A stretch of 64,000 nucleotides of DNA from Phoronis australis (Eukaryota; Phoronida; Phoronidae): the NCBI GenBank assembly GCA_002633005.1, contig NMRA01000465.1, positions 95,310-159,309 of the forward strand, given 5' to 3'. Of this stretch, positions 48,601 to 60,600 are shown piece after piece. Every line of letters starts with the position of its first letter. The stretch's first letter is position 1. The notes under the pieces are model-generated. The model saw nothing but the letters and a program-made list of their open reading frames with translations. It made no database searches and had not been told where the DNA came from. Position numbers and translations under genes: made by a program.

Positions 48601-51600
48601 GATTGACACTTACTTGTCATAAACGGGGTAATAGTTATTGGTGACTCCAAAGAACATATACTCTCCGTGCTTCAGGCACGTGGTAGGGTTTCTTACACCT
48701 GTGTATGTAGTGTTGCCATTGATGGATGTTGCCAACAGGCGGCGCCGGGCTCCTGCAATAAATAATGCAACATAATGCACAACTGTGTACTAAATTTGTG
48801 CAATCAAATTACTCATGGAATGAGGTAAATACTGGCTTACTGGCTAGTGTCCACTCTTAGTGTATGAATTTACCTGATCAGCACTGGCCACTTGCAGTGC
48901 TGTTATTCATATCAGGACACATCTTGGCTGTGATTGGATGACAAGTGCCCTCATTGTGACTCTGCTTTGTGAGACTTAGTTTACTTAATATGCTCATAGG
49001 TCAAAAGGGAAAACAACATTTTTGCTTCACAACCCTAATTGAAATTTTGCATAGGACGTAATTCTCAAGAGAAAAAAAATGATACTTGTTTGAATAAACT
49101 TGTGACTCAATTGGTGACCCTATATTTTCAACCCATTCCTTCGCTGAATGACTTACCCCCTGTTACTGGGCTGTTGACGACCGTTTTAGCATTATTCTCC
49201 AACAGAGCATCACATTGCTGGGGGTCCATGTTGTACACTCCGACCATTCCATTCTCATCCAATGAGGTGAAGTGTATGGCAGAGGTAGCGCCATCTCGTG
49301 AGTCACACTGGTCCTCAGCGATGGTGTTGTAGTAGTTAGTTATCCGTCTCAGTTCTCTCACAGGTTTAAAGGAGTAAATGGAGCCATTCTTGTTCTCGCA
49401 GGCGATGTACGGTTCTTCGGGGAACGGAGGACACACAAACTTGATTCGGAACCGCTGTGCTCGACGACATTCAAGGTCACAGATTTCCTGAAGATCATCC
49501 ACTTTACACGTACACTGAGCTTGGTTCTTGTCAAATCCAATGTAGTCAGCAACACCGCACACCTGTAGAGAAAGGCAATTATGAGCTGCACGTATAACAA
49601 GTCCACCTGGTAAGTCAGATATGATACAAACATGACCTGCAAGCAACACAATGTCATGTCAATGTGGGAGGAAGCAAGGTTAGCAACACTTTGGTGCATG
49701 TATAGAGCTTGTTATTGCTTTTGTTTAACTCCAATAAAAGTATTCAAGACTTAAAATAAAAAACTCATCACTGACACGTTTAGTTTACAATTAAATATGT
49801 TAGCTAGGCAAGACTCAACTGTTTGTAAGTAGTTTCAAGTCGAGTTTCAGCCAGCAGCACGACATGAACTCCTGTATCCAGTGCCCAAACTACCAGTGGC
49901 GGATCCAGGATTTTGAGTTGGGGGGCAGGGTAGAGTATTAGCCAAGATCAGACATTCGCACCCCCAAACTGACAAATGGAATCTGGGAGAACTTTAGTAG
50001 GGGCCATGGCCCCCTTGGACCCCCCTCTAAATCTGTCACTGTAAACACTGCACCTCACCCTCAAACGTTAAAATAACTTGACAAAAACAGCGAGTGTACA
50101 CTGACCTCTTTACAGTGCGCCTCCCACTGTGCGTTGTCATAACACTGACCATTCTGGTTCCGTGTCTCACCCTCCACACAGTTTGTGTACACCTCCTTCA
50201 CACAGTCCTGTGCTCGGCCCTCCATTGTTATGAAGCCATATTTACATGGACATTTCCTGTCACTCTTCTGTAAACGAAATAAAAATGATGGACTTCACCA
50301 CAAAAACAAAACAAAACTGAGAAGTTCATAATGTAAATACTTGTTAATTCCAATTAAGTTCACCACGGACCATAGTAACTGTCACAAACACTGATCAGGA
50401 CATCAGTCTAAGATGACAAGAATAAAACTACTGAACGTCTTTGCTATACTTCCCCACTTTTTGATTGTTCCGAAATCCACACCCAGTACTCCTCCCATCT
50501 GAATGCCTCTACCCTGTACATTAGACAGGTATCAATTCCCCAGACAGGCTAAAACCCCTTACTCCACACCCACCTCACTTGCAAGTCTGTAACCAATAAG
50601 CAGGTATCCAAACCTATATTATGCTGGTTTCCTTCCCCACAACCCTTCTCACCTGAAAGTCCCTTCCCTGCCCTGTACATAGACAGGTGTCCATGCCTAC
50701 GTCAGGCTGCGTTGCCTCTCCACCACATGTAAAGCACTGTAACTGTCCTGTCAGGTGGTTGAAATGATCCACTGGACATGGTAGACAATCAGACACACTG
50801 CCCTTGGACTCAAATGGGTTGTATCGACCCTTGGGGCATGGCACTGGCTTGCCACTGCCTTGTGGTGCATAGTAACCTGGACAGAGCATGATAGCGTCAG
50901 GTCAGGCATAACTGTCACATACTGTTTCCGCGGTGTCACCAGTAAAATTCCAAAGATCATTTTATTCATAACCCCACAAACAGTACCTACTTAACAGACT
51001 GTCATTCATTAAACAAATTATTTTGTCCCCAATGGACCGAGTACACAGTAACAGTGTCTCAAAGTCATTAAGTGAATCTAGCACAGACCTGGCAGCGCAA
51101 AACATTTTTTGTCAAAAAAATCCAAAATTTCAGAGCAAATTTATTTGGCTACAATTAACTTATATTTTTTTCTAATCACTTTCACATTTTTGACATAGTT
51201 TCAACGATCCAGTTTCCACTGGATGGTATATTGTCCTATGACCCTAACATTCTACAGACCATTACAAACTATATACTTAGCAAAATACGAGTCCGTTTCT
51301 GACCAGTATACATCACTAGTCCAATAACTACATTTCATCAGTCTCACCATCACATCATCTTGTTAAATTTGATGTGCCATCTTAATTACCTGCTGGACAG
51401 GGGAATGACTTTGTCTTGTTGTAACCATAGCTGGCGCTAGTGTTGGCAAGAGGTTGGTCTGTTGTAGCCATATCATGGCACACCACACCAGCTTTACATA
51501 TATCACAGGCGGCACGGTCTGTACGGTTACCGTAGTAACCAGGTGGGCATGGCTGACAAGTGTCTAGGAATGTCTGACGAGGGCTGCTGTCATACTCGCG

Positions 51601-54600
51601 GTAACCCAGAGGGCACTTGACAGGCTCCATCGCACCTGTAATGATAATAAGAAGTTCAGTGGTCAAAGAATAAGCAGGGGATACAAAGACATTCGGCAGA
51701 GCTTGGCTTCTATTCCACAAGATAATTCTCTTAGCTCAGTCTCGGCAAAGTAGGAACATTAACAGAGACTCCAGCTGCTGACATGCAGTGGGAGCTGCTG
51801 ATGTACAGTGGCTGAATGTAAGATATATTTAGTCCTTTGAGTTGGTATGCACAAAATTATCAAGATGTGTGCTAAATGGTTACTGGGACGAAGGCATTTT
51901 TTACCTAAAGAAGGCGTATTTGCCTTGGATGGCAACAAATTGACTGAAACTTGGCAAACTTTAAGACCTCATTTCGAAAGCACACATTCAACTTATCTCA
52001 CACTGTTCTATCTGACAGCCCAAACCTGTAGGGCAGTGATTCAACACCCGATAACACAGAGCTTGAATGTTTAGTTGAAAACACACACACACCAAACACA
52101 TTCCACAAATGTCAGTGCGAGACTGCACAAAACACGGAACTTCACTTTAACAAATATTCAAATAAATGTGAAAATCTTAAATCAACCAAAAGCAAAACAC
52201 AAAATAATTATTTAAAAATGGTTGGTGCCAATCAGCAGATATCTTAAATTAAAAGCCAATGCAAAATTATGATAACTACAACCGTTACAGTTACCTAATT
52301 TAAGTTCAATTCCCTTCAAGGCAAGTTCTGTCAACAACAGTTCAGCATGACATCACATGACAACAACAATTATATTAATTTTGCACACTGCCCAACACCG
52401 GAGACATTGTGTATCACTTCCTGTTAGTGTTTGGTTCAATGAACTTATCAATGAACTAACATGCCACATGTTTTCAAATCACAAACATCTGATTAAGCAA
52501 CTGACAATGGCAACATTGTGTGGTGAATGCCACCATTTTTTCAGAACAATTATTGTAAAGTCATAGCTAATCACTGCATGAGTAATACTTTAAGAAAATG
52601 GGTAACTAAGCATATTGAATAATGAGGTCATTATTAGTACAAATACTAAATGGCGCTGTCGCTCAGTTTTGGTGAAACTTTTCGCAAGTGCAGTCCTGAA
52701 ACTGTTAACAGGCTGTTAAGATACAGCTCAGAAAAAGTAATTTTATTTTTCATTTTGTGAAAAGTTTCAAACAACAATTCTGGTTACAGAGGAGTGGACC
52801 GTGGATGTGACCATATACTAGTTAAATATCCCTAAAGTGTCTTTATGGCTAAATGCCAACTCACACCAATGCCACCTACCAATGAGGTTGTCTCCTTCAC
52901 AGTAGTGTCCAGGGGGACATCTTTCCGGACTGGGTGATCCCTCTGGACAGTAGTAGCCGGGTGGACAAGGCTCTTGGGTCATAGAGCGGTTACAGTAATA
53001 ACCTAAAAGATTTAGCACATTCATATCAGTACATAGTAATGTAACATAACACTGATGAGACTAGACAATCATTCACATCAGCACCAAGTAATCTAACTTA
53101 TAACTGATGAGACTACATATTCATATCAGCACCCAGCAATGAATAAGTAACTTATAACTGATGAGACTACACTCATATCAGCACCCAGCAATGAATGTAA
53201 CTTATAACTGATGAGACTACACATTCATATCAGCACCCAGTAATGTAACTTATAACTGAGGAGACTACACATTCCAAAAAATCACACAGATGGTAATATT
53301 TTAGTGTCTACTTTGTTTCTTATCACTCTATGATCAGCAGGATTATTTGCACAGTACATACCAAAAATAAGCAGGCAAAGTGACTCATAATTACTGGTCA
53401 TGATGGCTGAGAACAACCACAGTTCACCCTTAGTCATAACCAGTCTTGAAGGGGATATGGGATTTCATGTGATTACACTTCTGGTACGTACCGTACATAT
53501 TTTTTGACCAATCACGTAAACGAGACGGGGAGTTTGATTCTTTGTAATCCAAGATAATATTACGCATGCCCCATGCTTTTATAAGCAGGCAATCTCAAGA
53601 CACTGTTTTCAATGCCCAAGTTAAGTTACTCAATTACCCAATTTCCTGAGAATCTATTCCTAACACCACAACCCACCTGGTTGACAGATGGTCTCATTTT
53701 GTGCACCCGCAGGACAGAAGTAGCCAGATCGACACTGAGTCCCATTGATGGTCATGTTACTGTCTGGACAATAGTAACCAGCAAGACACTGATGACAGTG
53801 GCTGATGTTCATTCCTGTGTCTTCAGGCCTGTTAACACATAGAGCAGACACTCAGTCTTCAGGTGTTAATGTTCACTAGAGCTCGAAATGTTCATGCTGC
53901 TGTGAAGCAAAGTCTACAAGACAACTCTTCCCAACTTTACCTAGGGTAGACATCTCAGACATTGATAAGCCATTTAATTGGTCCCAACAGCTATACAGTT
54001 GTCATGCACATGTTAGACAGTAAACACTAACAATGCTAGCACAGGTGTGATATGCTTTACCTGAAAGTCCCTGGTGGACATGCGACGGGGTAGTCGACTG
54101 CCTCAGGACAATACGAGCCAGGTGGGCAGGGAGACTCCAGGTATGTAGACATGCCCTCCCTGTTACACCAGTAGCCTGCCGGGCAGGGCAAGCACCAGGT
54201 CAGGTTCATAGCGCCCTCTAGCTCGTTGTAGGTCTTGACAGGACACTTCTTCATCTGTTGGGCATACTCACAGTAGTGGCCGGGATTACATGGTTTGGCT
54301 AGGATGGAGCCTGTTGGACAGACTTTACCAGCAGGACAACTACCACAGTCTGCTTCAGAGGAGGCTCCGATTATGTCAATCACCGTGTTGAGTGGACACA
54401 CAGACACATTTAGTGCACCTGGAGTAAGGTAAGCAGTTATCGTTTACTGGTGTATGAAGTTGTCTATATGTTGGCGTCATCTAGTGATCAATGAATAAGT
54501 TAATTATGCAGTTATCATTTACTGGTGTATAAAGTTGGCTATATGCTGGCGCCATCCAGTGATTAATTAATGAGTTAAGCAGTTGTCCCTTACTGGTGTA

Positions 54601-57600
54601 TGGAGATGGCTGTATGTTGGTGTTGTCTAATGACTAAATTATGAGTAAATTGTAAAATCATAACCCAGCGAAAAACAAACACAGGTCATACTGACTAAGC
54701 ATTGCGCAATCTAACTAAGACCCCTGTGGACCCTGAGACGTTCCACCCATGTTTAGATCAAAAATGCCCATCTCCAAACGTCCCCAGCTGTTTCATCAAG
54801 ACGCTAGGGCGGACTCGATGTTCTGAGAACCAGGTTGATGCATCATTCAACGTCAACATGATACAACTACCTCACTGCATAAGACTTGACATTTTAAAGA
54901 TATCAAGTTGCTTGTAAAACACTGAGAATTCAATTATTGGTAATTTAAAATCAGAATTTGAAACCCATGGTCTCAGATTTTCATGCTCATATGCAGTGAC
55001 TTACCTTGTACACAGTAGTACCCGTAGGGGCATGGCTGACCACAGCTGGTGTTGGATGCCCCGTCAGGGTCAGGTACACTGCAACCTGTCTTACAGAGGT
55101 AACCAGCGTTACAGTCACCTGTGATCTGACCATTCACACAGTATTTACCTGAGGAAAGAACAATACAACACTGTACACAGCACTGTGCATGATGGCTGTG
55201 TCATGTGATGAAAGTAACAATACCAAAGACAGTTATAATCACTCTGAAAGTTAAATGACCATATCATCAAAGGATCACCTGACAACTCAGACTGAACTAG
55301 TCAAGCTCCAACTCCATCAAGACCTAAAGTTCTTAATATTCTACTCCCCTAACTATCCACACATTGTTCGCCGTGTGAAGACTACAACCAGCTACGCTTC
55401 AGCCTACACTAAATTCTGAACAAAATACTAATTGTTAAGTTAAAACGAGTCAATGAAAAGTTACCTCCTTCAGACTTGTTAATTTTATATCCAGGAATAA
55501 CATTAGCATAATTTATATAACTCACCCGGTTCACAAGGCGTGCACTGTTCAGCTGCCTGTAGTCCTGTGGCAGAGGGTAGTGTGTAGGTACCATTAGGGC
55601 ACAGTATTGGTTCGTAGGTGCCCTTGGGGCAGTAGTGGAAGGGTTTACATGGTGTGGGCGTACTTGTGTTGAGGAGGCAGTAAGACCCTGTTGGGCATAT
55701 GTCACAGTCTATCTGTCCAGGGTTCTTCTGGAATGTTCCTGTAACAGCAGCATTGTACTATGTACTAACCATCCAGGTAAAAAGACTTAATATCAGATTC
55801 CAAATAATAAATTATGCTTAAAATTTTGGGGTTGTCTATGATTCTCATCCCTCGACAGAGGCGAAAATGTCTGCTTGAAAATAAAAGCAATGGCATATTT
55901 GCCACTCATATTTCCTGATTTGGGCTTCATGAAATTTGCCGAAAAAAACCCCAAATGTCAGCTCCTGTATGAGTGATATGAGTGAGGTCAATTTATACCG
56001 TCTCATTTATTTCTTTTTTTCACTTGTATTTTCGAGCATTTACTCGCTTGATGTCGAGCCCTGATTATAATATTCATTGATTAATTTATGTAACTTTTCA
56101 AAAGAAGATGCTAAAACTAAAAGCTAATTAACAATAAAAGAAAATAAGAAACAATAGAAAAGCCTTCGTTGAATACAGCAATCTCACCAGGTGGGCAGGG
56201 TACAGGGGTACCAGTGTTATTCAGACAGTAGTGTCCTGCTGGGCACACAAATGACACGGGTTGATCAGTGATGACTTCAGCACTCTCTGGACAGTAGTAG
56301 CGTTGTAGACACACCCCTGAGGGTTGGGATAGTCCATGATTCAAGCAGTACTTGCCCGGGGGACATGCCATACACTCAGACAAGTTACCACGACCGGTGT
56401 CCGGGTTCATGGTACCAGGGGGACAGGCTGTTGCCATGGTAGTGCCTGTGAACAAGGGTAACACCAGTCATTAAGATGAACATTGTCAGAGATGTAACGA
56501 CACTTTGATATAATCATTTAACTACACTTTGACATCATCATCTAACTACACTTTGATATCATAATCTAACTACACTTTGATATCATCACCTAACTACACT
56601 TTGATATCATCATCTAACTACACTTTGATATCATCATCTAACTACACTTTGATATCATCACCTAACTACACTTTGATATCATCATCTAACTACACTTTGA
56701 TATCATCACCTAACTACACTTTGATATCATCATCTAACTACACTTTGATATCATCATCTAACTACACTTTGATATCATCACCTAACTACACTTTGATATC
56801 ATCATCTAACTACACTTTGATANACACTTTGATATAATAATCATTTAACTATACTTTGACATCATAATCTAACTACACTTTGATATTATCACCTAAATAC
56901 GCTTTGATATCATCATCTAACTACATGAGTCTGCCAATGTTGCCAACTTTAGATGAGACGTTTTAGTAAAGTTTGTTGAACAAAATCTACGACATCACCA
57001 AATGTATGATCCATTCATATGATTTAATTTTGTCCAATTTTTGCCTTGAGTTATAAAACAAACACTGGAAGTATACTGTTTTATAGTTTCCTCTGAGATT
57101 GCGTGCCTAGTGAAGGATGAAAAGTGTCTTCACACAGTTCGTAGTCATAACAACCAACAATATGTCCCACCTCACAGGTGCAACACAAGTCACAAAGCTG
57201 AGTCACACTAGAATAAGCTTCTAACCAGACACCAGTCACGTGCACCATGTCTCTTCTAAAGATCACGCCATGTCCACGACTCTGATTACATAATAGTATG
57301 ACAGTGATGTGCATGACTAATGTTCTCCATTAAAAACACATGAAGAAGTTAGGAGTTTGTCAGCAATTATTGAACATTTAAATCTGTCAGACAGCAGTGT
57401 CTACACTGATGTGACAATAGGTGACACATTTTAGACCAATTGATAGATTCATAGACTTACCCTGTATACAATAGTGTCCCTTGGGGCAAGGCATGTTGAC
57501 CCCATCGCTGGGTGTGGCTGATGTTGCATTCTCCACACACAGGTACCCAGCAGAACAATCTCCAGACACATTGGTCAGTCCCGGCACGGCACAGAACTTC

Positions 57601-60600
57601 CCTTGAGGACAGGGGAGACAATCCTGCTGCGTGACAAGGCCAGTGTAGGGGTTGTACGTTCCTGAAAATACAATATGATGCAAAATACAACAAAAGTTGT
57701 AACTTTTCTACTATTCGCAAATGGATATAATGTTATATTTGGCACATGTGGCATATGAATCTACTTAAGTGACCCCTATGGGACCCCAAGGTGACCTCCT
57801 TGGCAGTACATGTGGTGCGTGAACTTAAAAGTGACCCCCCCCCCATAGCACTCCACAGTGGCCCCCATGGCCCTACACATGTGTCACGTGAACATAACAA
57901 AAGTGGCCCCCATGGTTCTCCAGATGTGACTGAAAAGGAAATGATTTTTTTGAATTGTAAACTTTTAAAAACTCCCCAGTAATGCTAACTAGGTTAAGCC
58001 AAGATCCCATAGTTTAAAGTAGAACATCAAATCAATTTAGTGATGGTGAATCTTCCAGCTGAAACAATCAATGAACTCCATTCATGAAGTTAATAAAAAT
58101 ACAGAACAAGGAGTATTACCTTGCCATCATAAAAAAAATCAAAACAACAAACTTAAGGTAAATATCCGAGCTGTTACAAGCTGGTGCCTTGATATCGAAT
58201 AAGTAAGAAATATTAGTCATGAAATGAAGACTATATTTCTTTCTTATAAAAACAAAGCAAAGCCAAGTTAAAGATTTTCATTTTTTCAACATGAAATAAA
58301 ACGAAATTTTTTAAAACATGAAATAAAACAAAAGTTTTCATTAATTAATGCATAAAGCAAAACAAAGGTTATCATTGCAATTTAAGAAATGAATAAGAAC
58401 AACGGTTTAGACGTGTATGAGCTTTAACAAGTGCAATAAAGATCACAATCAATAAAGTTCTCATTTCCCAAAGATATTTACCACAAATTCTAACAAATCT
58501 GGAATTACAACCTGAACAGGCATTACCAAAGTGGAGTACCCTCTTACTCCATAAACCAGGGCATAACATACTTAAAAGGCTGATAAGCCACATCTAGGGT
58601 AGACAGCCCAGCCAACTAGTGTGCAGTTTAATTTGCAATACACTGTGCAGCACAGTGTGCAACATACTGTACTGCAGAGGGCTAGACAGTGATGTAATCA
58701 GGACCATAAACAGTGAGTTATTACTAAAACAGTGGACCACTGACCAGATGACTCATACAGGTAGTCTGTTTGTGACAGGAAAGAAGTGTGAGAAGACAGC
58801 TGGCAACTGAACAAGCACCAACTACTAGTGAGTCATGTGACTGTACTGTCAGTTGAGTTACTGGCATCAATTCATCTGGCAAATAGCTAAATCCCAAAAC
58901 ATACTTGCTGTTCTTACTAAAAAAAAACTTTAATAGAAGTCCGAGTTCTAAAGTTCATGTCACACTATTCTAAATAACTGTCTGGAGTTTATTTTTCTCA
59001 AATTTCTGCCAAATCTGAAAAAAACAGATGCCCTTTGTTTACACTTAATTTTGTTTAACTGTTTTTTTCAGTGGACACATGTACTCTCCACCTGATCCTT
59101 GGCACATTGGGTGGGCTGGCAGGTGGGTGTATACTATCAGCAGTGGTTGCTATGGTGATTACCAGGTAATGCATTCTTACATCAACAAAACAAACATTTC
59201 CACTAAGGACTACAAGAGCACAAGTTTACATAAAGTTATAAGCAGTGTTCTCCACAACAGAAAATTCAAACAACTGGAATTTACAAAATTTATGTACACG
59301 TTGGAAAGTCCTATATGTCCATACTGTGGGGAGTAAGTGCGTTAAGTCTTGGAATAAATGCATTGAGCCAGTACCAAAAATCTAAAATCTTCTAATTTGC
59401 TTAAAAAATGACTAATCTATAAATACTTCAACTCATTTCATCAGGTTTTCAAACTCAACACAAGTAAGCCAAACTTGTCACCACAAAATTCAAACTCAAC
59501 ACAGTGACAAGTCAAAACAACTTGTGGAGTACACTGATAGGGTGCCATAAGGATTTAACAGATGATGTCTAATCCATCCATATAATGCAGAAACAACAAC
59601 TTAACAGACCAGAGCAAACAATTAAGCATGCCAATAAGAATGTGCTAAGGAGGAGTAGGCAGATAAAAGTTGATGTCCGGTAGATTTGTGAGATAACGCA
59701 ATATGTAATCTTATGATACATAAGTGGCAGGTGTGCCCCTGGATGAGGATTATGTGACAGCAGCTTGACAAATAACCTTTGACACAACAGTGATTACTTT
59801 CAGGTACCGCAGCACTGCCAGCCACATCACTGAGAATATCACTCCTCCAGAAACAGCTGAAGGTCAAGTGGAGCCACAGAAGGACTCCCCGAGTCGTAAA
59901 CGATTTAGTTACGTTCGTTTCCATGACTACGACGACCAACACAACAGTAGTAACATTGTTATCAACAGAAACATGGTTCAATCCCAGAATGAAGCCACAT
60001 CCAACATTCAACAGAGTTTTGTAGACCTTGAAATAGCAAGTGAACTAAATGTTTACAGCAACATCCTGGTCACAGACCAAGTGGAAAATCCACACATAAA
60101 GAATAAAGAAATGAATAATAACATAAAGGTTCAATGCGATGAGTACAATGAGTGTTTGAGAAACATTGAAGAGAATGTGCAGAGCAAGACTGATCAGTTG
60201 GCTACGCAAGTAGACAGTGTCACTATGGGACCTTATCATGTATAGGAAGGAGTCAAGTGTTCTTGTGACAGTGTTTCATGTATAGGAGTCAAGTGTTACT
60301 GATGGTATCAGTGTTCAACCTCAAGAAATTCAAGTTTACGAATGGTTTGTAGTGCGCATGTTAGTATCTACTGGCAATACTTGGGGAAATTTTGGAAGGA
60401 CTAAAATCAGTTTTGAAGGTGAAGTCAACATTAACACTAAATGCCCAGTAATTGCTACTACATCTGATAAGGAAAAGAATTGTTAATCACTGCAAGGCAT
60501 GGGATCACCAATCTGAAAACATTACACAGCATACAGACAGCCAACCTGCAGGTTGGACTGTTGCATTGTGGGATTGAGTTCGCTGATTAGGTTCAATACA

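Larger units (their letters stand above)
47445..50267 (-). other. Membrane-proximal Cys-rich region, RRR site, cupredoxin-like segment and membrane span (exons 14-18)
   Basis: Exon 14 (CPCKYGF, then C-spaced residues) and exon 15 hold a different cysteine pattern (QCTCKVDDLQEICDLECRR) with no CPPG modules. At the exon 15/16 junction lies GGARRRLLA, a possible proprotein-convertase site. Exons 16-17 contain GEYMFFGVTNNYYPVYD and AYRFKDPGVYVFYLSSD; a PGVYVF strand followed by a short turn looks like a cupredoxin-type beta-sandwich, though copper ligands are not evident. Exon 18 ends with an uninterrupted hydrophobic stretch (from WAVIFILLASILIV to the exon end) followed by RKYGWGK, i.e. membrane span then stop-transfer. 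The span is about residues 1382-1404 counted from the window's first codon. Confidence 0.75.

Noticed and set aside
56577-56837. 86-codon ORF rich in SSPNYTLI repeats
   Set aside because: It is only the translation of the 24-bp satellite.
59079-59336. 85-codon ORF ending in CPYCGE, resembling a LINE zinc motif
   Set aside because: The alternative frame gives a membrane span that splices in phase to a long ORF; the CPYC ending has no second half.
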